Shown here: positions 26,994 to 40,113 of the stretch, piece by piece
Layout of the letters: each line of letters starts with the position of its first letter
How positions within the stretch are numbered: the stretch's first letter is position 1
From: Rotaria sp. Silwood1
Lineage: Eukaryota > Rotifera > Eurotatoria > Philodinida > Philodinidae
Assembly: GCA_905250075.1 (NCBI GenBank)
Contig: CAJNOP010000016.1
Span: forward strand, 2,295,908-2,359,907
DNA length: 64,000 nucleotides
Reading direction: 5' to 3'
Translations under genes and position numbers: made by a program
Notes under the pieces: model-generated
Told to the model about the DNA's origin: nothing
Seen by the model: only the letters and a program-made list of their open reading frames with translations
Databases searched by the model: none

Positions 26994-27012
26994 ACACAAA
27001 AAAACAACAAAA

Positions 27013-28359
27013 ATGGCAACAGCAATACTTTCAGAAGAAGATTTTGAAGACGATTATGATTTCAACAATGATTTTGATGATTCTAGGTATTCATTTTGTT
27101 TTTTGTAAACGAAAAAACAGCAATCGAATTTTTAATATGCTATTTTTCTTTTTGTAATAGTGATACATTGGATTATTCGCATCGAAATTTAAATGAAATA
27201 GATATTAATCAATTATTATCAACAATTGAAAATCCAAATCATATAAAAAATTTTCAATTAAATTCTAATACACTTTTTACTGTACCAAATGAAATTAAAA
27301 AATTTCAGTCATTAATAACACTTGAATTATCAAATAATCAATTAGTTGAATTATCACATGATATTGGATCTTTAAAAAATTTAAAAAATTTATATTTAAA
27401 AAATAATTCTCTTGATGATTTATCATTTCCAAAAGAAATTCAAGAATTAAAACAATTAGAAGTTATTAATTTAGGTGGAAACCGTTTTAAACAATTTCCT
27501 TATCAATTATTTCAACTGATTAATTTAAAAGAAATTTATTTGGGTTCAAATCAAATATCTAATTTACCTGATCTATTTCAAACATTAACCAAGTAAAAAA
27601 AAAAAGAAGAATTAATTTTATATATTTTTTTATTTTTATATAGAGTTGAAGTACTTTATTTGGGTGGAAATCGAATTGGAAAAATACCTGATTCAATTGG
27701 ATCTATGCATTCATTAGTTGTTTTGAATTTATGTGACAATCGTTTAAGAACACTACCACGTTCGATTTCTCGTATGATAAAAAAATTGTTTTTGTCTTAA
27801 ACAAAACAAAAATCTTTATTTTTTAAGGTTTAACTCAGTTAAAATCACTTTCATTGCATAATAATCAATTTTGTGCTTTACCACCCGATATCATACGTCT
27901 TGATTTACAAGAATTAAGTTTAAGAAATAATCCACTTGTTGTACGTTTTGTTCGTGATTTAACATATGATGTTCCATCATTAAAAGAATTATCTGCTAGA
28001 ACAATAAAACTTCATAATATAAATTATGATGATAAATCAATACCAAAATCTCTTGTTGAATATTTAAATTCTGCTAAATCATGTTTAAATCCGAAATGCA
28101 AAGGTTTGTAATTTTGTTTTTCTTACAAAATAAAATTCTTTACAAATTTCTTATGTTTTTGTTAATTTTAGGTGTTTATTTTGAAAGTTGTCATAAAAAT
28201 ATCAAATTTGTTGATTTTTGTGGTAAATTTTACTTACCATTACTTCAATTTCTTTGTTCACCTGCATGTACACCAACATCAACATGTCAAATGACAACAA
28301 CAACAACAACAAATTCGGATGACATGAGTAGTAAATTTAAAAAGGTGCTACTTGGTTAA
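27013..28359 (+). CDS. LRRC58: Leucine-rich repeat protein, LRRC58 family
   Basis: Exons are 27013-27086, 27161-27592, 27644-27771, 27828-28103 and 28172-28359, giving 365 aa, close to the ~370 aa of vertebrate LRRC58. An acidic N-terminus (~20 aa) is followed by about eight LRRs (LxxLxLxxNxL pattern, for example LEVLYLGGNRI-like units) and then the diagnostic C-terminal module: SLKELSARTIK, a CLNPKCKGVYF cysteine pair, KFVDFCGKFYLPLL and FLCSPAC. That cysteine-rich tail distinguishes it from generic LRR proteins. The family has been linked to ubiquitin-ligase substrate recognition, with cysteine dioxygenase as a reported target; whether that holds here is inference. The start follows a 3' splice site by 20 bp. 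It is convergent with the YTHDF gene. Confidence 0.9.
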
Positions 28360-29156
28360 TTGTTCAATATTATATTTGTGTATGGTCAAATTTATTTGTA
28401 AAAATTGATGAAAAGAAAATCTCTTTTTTTTTTTGTTTATCATCAATTGTTATGTAGAGTGGAAATATAATGAAATTCTACTATGTTCAATGTCTTTTTT
28501 GTTTATGTTCCATCATGTATTTCAAATTCCTTTGTTTTTGTCTTTTCTTTTTAAATCTTGCAAATAAAAACAAGGCAACAACAAAAGACGACAACACAGA
28601 TTCAAGAGACTCCAATGTAAAAAAAAAAAAAAAAAAAGAAAGTGTGATGTGTGCGAAATGAAACGACGACGGTAAATAGAAACAAAAACAAGAACAGAAT
28701 ATAATGATCACACATGTAAATAAAGTATATTGAAGAAGTGTTTTAAGGATAAAAATAAAGAACATGTTAAGCATGCAGAAATATGATGTGAAGGTATCTA
28801 AGCTGTAATAATAATGAATATTATGAATCTATATATGAGAATGAGTAGAATTTTATGATGTTGAGAAAATAAATAACAACAAAAAGAAAAATAGTAAAAT
28901 AACAACAACAGCAACAGTTTGCTATTGTGGTATGATGGTAGCACAATATGTTTAAAAGAAATAAATAGTTTCATATCAACTATACACACACGCGCAAAAC
29001 AGAGTGATCAATGCCTATTAAAGCGTTCAAATATATGTATATATATATATAAATAAACAAAATGATTTCTTTCACAGAAATTCTAGAGAATATAAATTAG
29101 TATATCCTTAAAAAAAAGAAAGATTTTAGTGTGCATATATTTATAATTCTATTTTA
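28360..29156. other. Convergent 3' region between LRRC58 and YTHDF
   Basis: 800 bp of AT-rich DNA containing the two 3' UTRs. It includes A-runs (28620-28637) and a short TA microsatellite (about 29034-29051). Overlapping small ORFs on both strands are low-complexity and not called. Confidence 0.55.
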
Positions 29157-29158
29157 TT
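29153..29158 (-). terminator. poly(A) signal overlapping the YTHDF stop
   Basis: AATAAA on the minus strand overlaps the TAA stop at 29157-29159, so the 3' UTR may be very short. Confidence 0.45.
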
Positions 29159-31637
29159 AATTTTCGTGATTATGTTCATTTTGTTGCTGTTCTAATTGAA
29201 CTGTTGTTGATGTTCTATTTGATGATAATTGTCGCTTATTATGATTAAAATCATTATTGGGTATTTGTTTTGTTGTTGTTTCTTCAGCTTGTTTTGATTC
29301 ATAATATTGAAAATCATCAAATATTGATGTTTTATGACGATACATATGTAATGTTTTTAACATTAATTTACCCTTGTCATATGGTATTTCTTGCGTATCT
29401 CGAGAATTAGTCACCGGTTTATTTTCATTATTTTCCAAACGTATATTACGAAATTGTTGATTTGGTACATCTTTAACATAAATCCATTTAACTTCAAATT
29501 TACCTTGCCATTTATTTGACATTTGCCAAACATCTGTTTGATGTTCATAATCAACAGGTGACATCATTTCAGCCATACCACAAAAATGTCCAGATGCATT
29601 AACAGAAAAAAATAAATAAACTGGACCTTTGCCTTCACGTTCACGAAAGGCACTATCTAAACGTTTATTTCCATGTTCAGTTGAACACCAAATATTATAT
29701 TTTATTGAACGATGTACATCATCTTCCGAATACTAAAACAAAGCAAGAAAATCTTTTTTTTTTATTTCCAAAAATTTTTATTTATTTTGTGAAACATGAT
29801 CTAAAAGAAGTATTGAAGTAGAGAACTGGAAATTTGAATATACTGTTCCCTAGAGCATGTCAAGTGCGAAATTTTTAGACCTAGTTCGATCATGAAATTT
29901 TCTAATCGGAATTGAATAGTTGTCCCGAAGATATGGTATGGTTTTTCTCAGCTTTTTGTATTCAACGACTAACGCATCTTACACATTTTTCAGATGACTA
30001 GAGCTCACTGGCTCCAAAGTTTTTAGATTCGTACCCAATGCAATTTGGAGTTGACTTGATCGGCTCAACTGTTCTCTTCTTTCCACCTCATACACATTCT
30101 TAAAATCCATAACGGGTCATGAAAGACCTCTTAACAGGGTGCTCTGTCCCCGTTACCGGAAATGTTTATACACAATGGTAGACAATACATCGATAACAAA
30201 TCGTCTTAATATAGGAAGTACTTTCTTCCTGCATTTCTAAAGGATTAATTAAATGGATGATTAAAAAATGTGTCGGAAAATAGATACAATAAGTCTTCTT
30301 GTGATTAGCGACAATAGTTACACATCGTGTTTCACATTTTTATCGTGTAGAAATTGGATTAACAACTTTGTAATACTTACAGATTTAATAACAAAAAATC
30401 GAGCGCCTTTTGGGTTTAAATTAAAATCTTTTGGATTATATTGATGATTATGTTTAAGTGTTTCAGCACTTTCTTGATTGCCATTTGTTGTACGAGATGA
30501 TGAATAATTTTGTCGTTTAGTATTATTATTATTATTATTATGAGATGAACGATCAGAATTAGTATTTGTCCAATTAAGAAAATCTCCACTACCGGATGAT
30601 TGTTGTTGTTGTTGATGATTACGAGGATTATATCCTGTTGTACTATTACGTAATTGTTGAGTATTCGAACGTGTATTAAAAGTGTCATTAGAAAAATGTG
30701 ATGTACGTTCATTTGTTGAATGAATAGTTAAATTCGAAATAGATGAAGTTGGTTTATTACTAGTTAAATTTATTGTATCAGATGAAACAACGGACGCATA
30801 AGACTTTGGACCAGATGATGAAGATGTTTGAGATGGACGTGTGAATGAAGGATTACTACTATTTGGTTGATAAGTTTGCTGTTCTGTCAATGATAATACA
30901 CTAACATTATGTTGTGTATGATCATTTTTACAATTGTCATAATGTTGTATATTATTATTATTATTACTAAGATCAAGTGAACTAATATGTTGAGCAAGCA
31001 TATCACCAACACCACCACTAATTGATGGATATTCATCATAAACCGATGGTTTTTTATTTGTCATAGGACTACCACCGATAGGTGGCATTTGTTGTTGAAC
31101 TCCAATTTGCATTGGTAAACTATGAGAATTCCATGACATGTCAAAAGTAGATGAACCTGTTGATGGTGCACCAGGAAATGTTGATGGTGTAAAAGCAGGA
31201 TGATAATGAGGATATGCATGAGCTTGTGGATACTCAAATGGACTACGTGACATATCAAGCCCAGATGTTGTATACATTGACGGATGATATGGTAGTGGGG
31301 CAGGTGGTGGTGGAATACCAGCTGATGTATCAGTTGATGTCCATTGATTATGTTCATCAAATGTACCAAATGGTTGATAGAGACTTGCAGGATAATATGG
31401 ATAGAGATCACTTGGATTTTGCATTGGTGACATATTCATAAAATCAAAACGATCTATAGCATACATTTAATATTTAGTCGAATGATCAAATGAAATAAAA
31501 AAGAAATTCATTTTTTTTCCTGTGTTTCTCTTTCGAGTATAAAATGTTAACTTGAAACGATTCTTACTTGTTGGATAACCATACTGCATATTAGTCGGTG
31601 TTGGGTTATTCGACTGTGGCGAACTATGTTCGTTCAT
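29157..31637 (-). CDS. YTHDF: YTH-domain m6A reader, YTHDF family
   Basis: Exons on the minus strand are 31637-31568, 31453-30381 and 29732-29157, giving 572 aa, the usual YTHDF size. The N-terminal ~365 residues are Pro/Gln/Asn/Ser-rich and disordered, as in YTHDF proteins. The YTH domain (~372-525) begins at ARFFVIKS, followed by [49 protein letters not shown] and [12 protein letters not shown]. The three cage tryptophans are present (NIWC, DVWQ, NKWQ). It should bind m6A in cytoplasmic mRNA and control decay or translation. Oddity: the spacing between the second and third tryptophans is one residue longer than the WSQDKW of vertebrate YTHDFs. Intron 2 carries a short-TIR insertion. It shares a 621-bp divergent promoter with SCYL2. 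Confidence 0.95.
29789..30334. mobile_element. Short-TIR element, family E, in YTHDF intron 2
   Basis: 546 bp bounded by GTGAAACATGAT and ATCGTGTTTCAC (11 of 12 bases complementary). A possible 5-bp duplication ATTTT flanks it, but this is low-complexity. Related internal text recurs at about 37780-38130 and 50800-51010, and its ends recur at 38907-39204. No ORF. Likely non-autonomous. Confidence 0.65.
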
Positions 31638-32258
31638 CGTGATTATTTATTTATTGTTGTTTTTTTCAGTATAACAAATCAATCATGACTAAAACAAAAC
31701 AAAAGAAAAATGACTTATAGATTTAATTGAATTACTAAATAAATATTTTTAACATCAATCAAGAAGGATTACAGTTCCTTCTTTTAACATGCAAATGCAA
31801 TCAAATAAGAACAAAAAACACATAATTATCTTATAGGAAAAATGTCTATTTTTCAATTAAAAGAAAAAAAAACACGCTTTAGTAAAGCCATTGTATGGTT
31901 TTTTCGCTTTTACATTTAGTCACAATTGATTGACTAACGGAAAATGATGATATATATATATAAATAAGCAAATAAATAAACGATGACGAGATGAAAGCGA
32001 GTGTAAAAAATTAATAAACCAATCAATACTCATTTCAATTTAGACATATAAATTTATTTCTGTTTAAAAATAATATTATTAAAATAGATTGATTTTTAAA
32101 ATCCAATAATAAAAGTCTTTTCATACGAACAAAATGCTTGAAAAGAAATAGATGACGCTCTATTTTAACCAATCAAAGAAATAGTAAATTGTTCTGTTCT
32201 CGCTTCTCTTTTTTTTTTTTTTGTATTTTATTGTTGTTGATTGAATTCTCAGACCATC
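31638..32258. promoter_or_regulatory. Divergent promoter region, YTHDF and SCYL2
   Basis: 621 bp between two start codons pointing away from each other. It contains a TATATATATATAAATA stretch near 31950 and a long T-run (about 32210-32221) leading to an acceptor-like TTCTCAG at 32246-32252, seven bases before the SCYL2 ATG. No ORF. Bidirectional promoter function is inferred from arrangement only. Confidence 0.5.
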
Positions 32259-35200
32259 ATGGAATATCTTGAAAAGTTAAAAGTTTATGGTGATCAAGTT
32301 AAAAATGTTGTTGTTAAATCCATGGTTGATACAGCATGTGGTGGTCAAAAAATGCTCAAAGATGTTTTACCAGGAAATTTAGTGACACGTGAATATGAAG
32401 TATAGAATGAAATATTTAAGATAGAATTTTAGAAAAATAATAACTTGTTTCTATTTATAGTTAATTCGACCACTTGGTTCTGCTGGACCTGGTCTTCTAT
32501 GGCGTATTTATGGAGCTATTAAACGTTCAACTAAACAGGTTCTAATAAAACAAATTTCTTATTGTGATTTTCTATTTTGTTTTGTTATATGATATTCATT
32601 AGAAGAAGAAGAATTAGATGAAATATAAACTATATAGGAATAAAAAATAATGATTATTTATGAGTTTTGATCATGATAGGATTATTAAAAGATTTATAAG
32701 TAATTCTAATTAATAAATATGAAAATTTTTCATTTTGAAAAAGAAAAGACTTAAAATATCCATTAAAATAAAGCACCAAGAAAGATGATCTAATTTATTA
32801 AAAGTTTAAATGTAGAGAGAGAATAAGTTTGTTAAAATTTTTTGATAATATTACAATTGAACTCGTAAATCCATTGATGTCGACCTAAGTTTAATATAAA
32901 CATTAGTTTGATACCTTTATTTTTAATATTGAAGAAGTATGTGTAGAATAAGTTTGAGATGGTTCAGCAGGCATATGAACAAATAAGTATATGGAATATG
33001 TTCAAAAACATAGTCTAAACAACGTCGTGTTTCAAGGAAAATCAAAAGAATATTTATTATCAAATGTATTTTTTCGCAAGAATCACATTATGTATTCGTC
33101 TGTCCAAAGTTATTTGATCTATAAAGATGTAAACTGGTACATTAATAGGCTGTAGCGATTGCAAATTTTCAATACTTTTGTTAAAACTTTCTCGATTTCA
33201 TGAAATTTCGATATGCAAGAGGAAAAAAAATGATAAGAAACTAAACAAGAACATCCATTTTTATGTTTCAGCTGTCGCAACTGGAACATTAAAGTCTTGG
33301 TGATGTCTCAGTCGATTGACTCACGTCGCTACTTGTCTTACTTTCATATGCATGGAGATATGATTATGGAACGCATTTTTTTATTTTAATATCATCAGCC
33401 AACTGTATTTCTAATCATAGTTTTCTTTCGATTTAAAGTCATGTAACATTATCCTTTGTATAATACTAGGAGAAACTAGTGTATAACATCGATGCTTTTC
33501 CATCAACGTCAAAAATAAAGTAGGTATAGGAATTTCAAAAATTTTACGAGAATAGAATTAGGCATCAAGAAGAGTCGTTCTCACAGAATACTAACAGTCA
33601 GTATAAGTTTGCATGTGGGAAAGACTTGGACGAAATCGTATACCCTTTCTGCGCTTTCTAAGTCGGATCTGCAAAAATTTTGAGGTATTATCGAAAAACT
33701 ATTTGTCAGATTTTATATAACAGATTTTCTCAATCACTTTCTGTCAAATAGATTGTCTCCTATTGTCTATCAAATTTTTAGCTCTTTACACTTCTAAAGA
33801 ATATTTATCGAGAGTTCTGCTAATGGAATACTTATCTGCCTTTTTGAACATTTAGAATGTATTTTTATTAGTGTTTTAATAAGTTTCAGATCTAGAGAAT
33901 AAAGGCTCGAAATAGTTTAAAACCTAATCACTAAGTTTCCGAAATATTTTCTAGAAAAAGATGACGATTAACAGGACACTACTTACAAAAAAGAAACATT
34001 TGATTTCGAATTGAACTTCTAATTACAATGTTTAGAGACATAGAAATCTTTACAGAGTATTTTAAGTAAATGTCTTGTGGCAATTTCCGATCATTATGTT
34101 TCTCTTTGTATATATTATTTCTTAATTATATGGCAATCTCATTGTTCTTGTCCTTAATTCACATAGCTTTCCTTGAAATTATCATTATTCTCATAAAAAG
34201 ACAAATATCATATTCAGAAAATGATATAATATCCATACTTTGATATGTTTTAGGAAGCTGCTGTATTCGTTTTGGAAAAACGTTTATTAGATAAATATGC
34301 CAAAAAAGATCGTGAACTGATTATTGAAGCTATGAAAAAAGGTTTTATATTTCATAAGCTATTTCTTTTATTATATAGTTTTAAAATTCTATGTTCTAGG
34401 TGTACAACAATTAGCAAAAATTAAACATCCACGTATTTTAAGTCTTCAACATCCACTTGAAGAATCAAGGTTTCGAATTTGAAATGTTTTAAAGATGTTT
34501 ATAATGAAATTTTTATATTATAGAGATAGTCTGGCATTTGCAACTGAATCATGTTTTGGTAGTCTTGCTAATTGTCTTGGATTTTATGATAATGTTACTC
34601 TACCAATACCAAAAGAATTTGAAGATTATAAACTTTATGATGTTGAAATTCGTTACGGAATTATTCAAGTTTGTTTTATTTTTTTTTCTTTTTGAAGAAA
34701 AATTTTTGATTCTATTTTATTTTAATAGCTTTGTGACGGTTTAGCATTTCTACATAATGAAGTTAAATTATTTCATCGTAATCTTTGTCCAGAATCTATA
34801 ATAATTAATTCGAATGGTGCATGGAAATTATCGGGATTTGAATTATGTATTCAAGGTTCAGTTGATGGAGTAAAAAAAAAACTACCTGATTTTTCTTATA
34901 TATATATATGTATAAATCTATTTTTTTTTTTATTAAGGTAACTTATCCATTTCGAGAATATGATGGAAATATTCCACCAATAATTAATCCACGTCTTGAT
35001 TATATGGCACCGGAATATCATACAATAAAATCTTATGATACTCAGTCTGATATGTTTTCATTAGGTATGCTTATATATGCATTATATAATCATGGTAAAA
35101 CATTACATGAATGTCATGATAATTATTCATTATTTATTAAAATGTGTGATGATCTTAAAGCACTTAATACAACAAAATTATCGATTTTACCATTGGAAGT

Positions 35201-38200
35201 TCGTGATCATGTTAAAATGTTACTTAGTTTAAAACCAGAATTAAGACCTGATGCTGGACAATTTACAAAAGTAAATAGAAAAATTTCTATATTATCAAAA
35301 TTATAATTGTTTAATTTCTTTTTAGATACCTTTTTTTGAAGATGTAGGAACAAAAACTTTAGAATATCTTGATTCATTATTTCAAGTTGATAATCTTCAA
35401 CGTTCAATGTTTTATAAAAGTCTACCACAAGTTATTGATAAATTACCAATGGTAAAATCTGATATAATGATATAATACTATTTTTTTTTGCTTAATTTAA
35501 TTTTTCTTTTTCAGCGTGTTAATTTACAACGTATTGCTTCAGCACTTGAATTGGAATTTATAAATCCTGAAATGGTTCCATTTGTTCTTCCAAATATGTT
35601 TCTTATTGCTGTATGTGGAATGTTAATCTGAATATTCTTTAAATTTGTTTTTTTCTTATTTAAAGGAAAAAGCAAATAATGAAGAATATCAAAAATATCT
35701 TTTTCCTAAACTTAAACAAGTTTTCAAAATTCAAAAACCACCTCAGGTAATAAAAGTCTTATTAATTTAATTAATTCAAAATGTTTTTCTGCTTTTTTTC
35801 CTTAAGGGAAGTGGTACATCGGGTTGTATTATGCAGGTATGACATTTTAATATTGTTTGTTCTTTTATCTAATGTATATTTTTAGACACTGCTTATATTG
35901 ATGCGTAATATGAATTTAATGTTAACAAAAACACCACCAGAAGATATAAAACAACATATTTTACCTGTTGTGTATAATGCACTAGATGCTGAATCATCAC
36001 AAGTTCAAGTATGATTTTATATAAGATGTAAAAACAGAATGATACAAATCTCGAAAGAATAGAATTAATTATACATTTATCATAGAAGAAAATAAAGAAG
36101 TTATAGTAAAATGTATCGTAATACTCATGTCTGTTTTTTTTTCGAAGAAAAGAATGCTCCATAACCGACCTTAATGAGTGTTAAATACCCTAGAAAGAGT
36201 TCGTACTGTTAGCTAATTGCTGTCGAACTACTATTTTTTCAAAGTATTTTTTAAAACAAAGCCAGCCATGGTCTACTACAAGAATACTAAACAACTTATA
36301 TTTTGACTTGAAATTTATCATAGTAATAGGCTTTAAACAGAATAGTTTATTGTGTAAGTTTACAGTCGTTTTGTATTTCTTATCTAATGATATGATAGAT
36401 ATCCGTAAAAGATGTGAACATCCATATCTTTTACTGGTGACTAAGACCAACTCGACTTAAGCATATATCTAAAATCTGAGACTTTTATATACTATATAGT
36501 CTTAGATCCTATAATTGAATTTGGCATATAGAGATCGTGTGAACGCATTCGATCAATTTCGTCTCTCAATAGCCGTATTTCACAGTATAGAATGCCATAT
36601 TTACTACTGTTAGCATTGTATGCTCTTCTTTTTTGGTCTGCTGTACTGATACTTGTGCTACATTTCTCCTCTTCCTATGTCTTTGCTGAACATTAAATCT
36701 CACATTGTTTTCCGAAGTGGTGCTGTTCTTTAGTAGAAAAAGAAAATACGATATTAATATTAGCGTGTATGACACTATACTGTCAAATACAATTATTGAT
36801 AATGGACATCAATTAGCTATGTGCACGGTAGCGTTCTACAATATTCAATCATACGACTTAAAGTTGAGAAAATACACGCGTTCTATTTTTCTGAGACTAT
36901 CATATAAAAGTCCATTGTTTTTGGTAGGTACCTAAGTCAGCTTGATCTACTGACTAGTAAAAGATTTCGATGTTCATGTCTTTTACAGATATCAGCTCTC
37001 TCTTCATATAAGAAGAGTGAAACAATCTTGGCCTTGAACAAGAAATTATTCGGTTTAAGACATATTTCTGTGCTGAATTTCAAGTCGAAAAGCAGTTATT
37101 ATACAGTGTTTCTTATGAGTAGAAGGCACGACTCTAATTTAATAAATGTAGTCTCTCAACAACAATAAGCTAACAACACGACCTATTTTTTGGGGTATTT
37201 GTCATTCAATTATTTTTACATGATGCAGATTGTCCTAATTCTTAAATTACTTTATTTTCTAGGAACTTTGTTTAGCAATAATTCCCTCATTTGCACATTT
37301 AATTGATTTACAAGCAATGAAATATTGTATATTACCACGTATAAAAAAGATCTGTTTTGAAACAATAACATTAAGTGTAAGTAAATATATTGAATGCTCA
37401 TTTTATTTTATTTTATTTTTTCTTTCATATTAGGTTCGTGTTAATTGTTTAATATGTCTTGGAAAATTAGTTGAATCATTAGATAAATGGATTATTATTG
37501 ACGAAGTAATACCATTACTTCAATCTATACCATCTCGTGAACCAGCTGTTCTTATGGCAATATTAGGAATTATAAAAGTTGCTATGTCCTCATCAAAATC
37601 TGGTGGTTTACCACGTGAAATTCTAGCTACACGAGTTATACCATTTTTAGTACCAATCTCAATTGAAACAAGTCTTAATCTTAATCAAGTAAATATATAT
37701 ATATATTCATCAGAAGTAGTACAAAAAATATTGCATTCATTTTCTATTTTTCTATATATCAGCGAAGAAGCATGATAAAATGTTGAGTCTATCAGGTCCG
37801 AAAATACTCGAATCTAATTGACTATACTTTTTTGGTCTCTGATCCGAATCATATTCTATAATTGCAATGGAATTTTCTAATTCAATTCTCTGTATTCGGC
37901 AACTAGTATACTCTACACATTGCTTAGGCAATCTTGTTGTTGGTTTTATAATAATTGTTTTTACTTTTGCAGTAAAATTCGTCGGTTCCGAAACCTACCA
38001 AACATATTCTAGTAGAATGCTGAAGTCCTAATTTTGAAAGATCATGCATAATGTTTTCTACAAATTTTGTTGTCAAAGTATTTCAGTGGGACATGTTCGT
38101 TTTATGCTATGTATCAATAAGTTTGAGTCTTTTAAAAAACGTATGTCAACTTTTAATTGAGCTTGAACGAAGAAAATTTTATGATAAGAAGTCTGTTTAC

Positions 38201-40113
38201 ATAAAATGATAAATTCTTAGAGATACTATCCAGTAGTATATAAAAGTTTCAGTTTATTCAATTCCTTTTCAGAAAAAAAATTGCCGAACGGATTTTGACT
38301 TGTAGTTATTAAAGTCATAGAGGATTTTAAAATCTTCTGTATTAAAACATTCTTCTTAAGACATTTATTAATCTCATTATAATAATTTATCGAGAAGTTA
38401 AAAGTCAATGACCTAACACTTGATATTTTCAACAGAATACGTTTTTTTTATAAATGGTGCTGGAAAGTTTTTTAGTAATTAAGAATGCCTGAATCATTAA
38501 CTTATTCTATTAGATTCAACTGAAACATTAGAAAAACAGTTTCACATCCAAATAATTGGTTTTCTTTCAAAAGAAAATTTGCTATTCTACATTTTTTGAT
38601 TACTAAGATATATAAGAAATAAAATATCGTACAAAAATTTTCTATTATTAGTTCAATGCTTATATATCAACAATTAAAGATATGTTACAAACAGTTGAAA
38701 TTGAACAACGTAAAAAACTTGAACAACTTTCTCAACAAGCTGCAAAGTAAAAATATTCTTTTAAATTATAATTTTTTTTTTTAATTTTAATTTTATTTCA
38801 GTTCACCAATTGTACCTATTGGTCCTTCTACAACCGATACTCATTTTGATCAAAAATCATCTTCAATGGTAAATTCTCAAAAGACGTATATTATCAATGT
38901 CTTTTTGTGAAACATGATCTAAAAGGAGTGCTGAAGTATAGGAGTAAATATTTTGACGGCTCCTCAAGGACCATGACAGATAGCAATGAGAGTTCGTCAC
39001 CAGCCGTGACCGACATGGCCATGGACACAGCACGCACGTTATTGATATACCATCTATGATTGTATATCAATAACGTCTCGTTAAAATGGTTGAACTGTTG
39101 CCTTATTGTATTTCTGAAGGATTAAGTAAAAGTATGATGAAGAAATAGATCTCAAAATTGAATAATCTTCTTGTAATTAGCATTAGCAGTGACGTCGTGT
39201 TTCAATTTGAATCTTGTAAGAATTTCTCTAACAGTTTTGTTTTATTATAAAGATTGATCAATTTATGCTTGGACATGGTTTTAATTCTGAAATAGCTCAA
39301 AATAAAACTATGGCAGCTAGTTTTGATACTAATGTAACATTTGAGAATTCCAAACCACAACAAATATCATCGAATCAATCAACTATATCAGAAAATTCTC
39401 TAGGAAAAAAAGTAAATATAAATAATTTCTTATTTGTTTGTTCTTTTTTTTTCTTAAATTCTTTTTATTAGACATTAACATTAGAAGAAAAAGAACGAAT
39501 GATGCGTGAGAATGATCAAACACAACGTATGAAATCTCAAGGTGAACTTATACCTGAACGTAAAACACCCATCTCATCATCGTCAAATATTCCACTTATG
39601 GCTATGACTCCAATATCATCATCATCAGCAGCAACAGCAACATCAAATTCATCTTCAGCATATTTTAAAGATTTAACAAGTACTTTATTCGAACAAAATC
39701 CATCCCAACCATCTTATGGTATGTCAACTTCTCAAACAATGCCATCACTTATACGTCCAACTATTAATAATTCACCATCGACAATGTCACAACAACCAAA
39801 ACGACCCACATTAATCTTTTCTTCACCATCTTCATCCTTATCGTCAAATACTACTGATTTAACATCGAGCCTTATGAATAATATTAATTCTCTTGCTTCT
39901 CGACAACAAATTAGTCCAACAACAATGTCATTGAATTCAATGAGTTCTAATACTAATTCATTAATGTCTCCATCTCATAATAATCCAGGAACACCAAGTG
40001 GTAGTATGAAATTATTTCAACCACCACCATCATCTGGTTCTATCGTAGTTAAGGGTACAAACGTAACAAGTTCAAAAACAGCAGCTGCTGAAATTGATGA
40101 TCTTTTTAAATAA
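32259..40113 (+). CDS. SCYL2: SCY1-like pseudokinase 2 (clathrin-coat associated)
   Basis: Eighteen exons: 32259-32399, 32461-32538, 34254-34341, 34400-34469, 34524-34668, 34729-34869, 34938-35270, 35326-35451, 35515-35610, 35666-35746, 35807-35836, 35886-36008, 37263-37376, 37434-37688, 38652-38746, 38802-38868, 39253-39411, 39472-40113. The product is 927 aa, like human SCYL2. The kinase-like domain (~40-320) lacks catalytic residues: HRN (190-192) replaces HRD and GFE (210-212) replaces DFG, as in the family. HEAT-like repeats follow (KIPFFEDVG onward, TPPEDIKQHILP, RVNCLICLGKL), then a coiled stretch (EIEQRKKLEQ) and TLTLEEKERM. The Ser/Thr-rich tail ends IDDLFK, matching the DLF-type clathrin/AP-binding end. 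SCYL2 works in clathrin-mediated trans-Golgi/endosome transport. Exon 11 is only 30 bp. Introns 12, 14 and 16 hold transposon-like insertions. Confidence 0.96.
32539..34253. other. SCYL2 intron 2
   Basis: 1.7-kb AT-rich intron inside the kinase-like domain. No ORF or clear inverted repeat was noticed. Confidence 0.6.
36198..37185. mobile_element. Foldback element, family F, in SCYL2 intron 12
   Basis: ~990-bp inverted repeat. The outer end AGTTCGTACTGTTAGCT pairs with AGCTAACAACACGACCT. Inner blocks GTGAACATCCATATCTTTTA and AAAAGATTTCGATGTTCATG are complementary, as are GACTAAGACCAACTCGACTTA and its diverged mirror. It fills most of a 1254-bp intron. Short ORFs inside look fortuitous. Confidence 0.7.
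37780..38130. repeat. Diverged family E fragment in SCYL2 intron 14
   Basis: Shares ordered blocks with the YTHDF-intron element and the copy near 50800: GGTCCGAAAATA-like, ATTTTCTAAT, TTGTATTC-like followed by an ACTA block, then CTACACATTGCTTAGG. Ends not identifiable. Confidence 0.45.
38907..39204. mobile_element. Short-TIR element, family E, in SCYL2 intron 16
   Basis: 298 bp starting GTGAAACATGATCTAAAAG and ending in CGTGTTTCA, matching both ends of the YTHDF-intron copy, but with a much shorter middle. The middle contains a perfect 14-bp stem (ACGTTATTGATATA at 39036 against TATATCAATAACGT at 39063) not obvious in the longer copy. Confidence 0.65.

Larger units (their letters stand above)
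21974..27012. other. Intergenic, two foldback elements
   Basis: 5 kb without a supportable gene. It contains inverted-repeat elements at about 22816-23349 and 25027-25293, and AT-rich filler. The last 150 bp is T-rich and ends in a splice acceptor (26992-26993) just ahead of the LRR gene. Confidence 0.55.

Noticed and set aside
30416-31441. Three ORFs rich in Ile, His or Val overlapping the YTHDF exon
   Set aside because: Off-frame shadows of the low-complexity Gln/Asn/Ser coding sequence.
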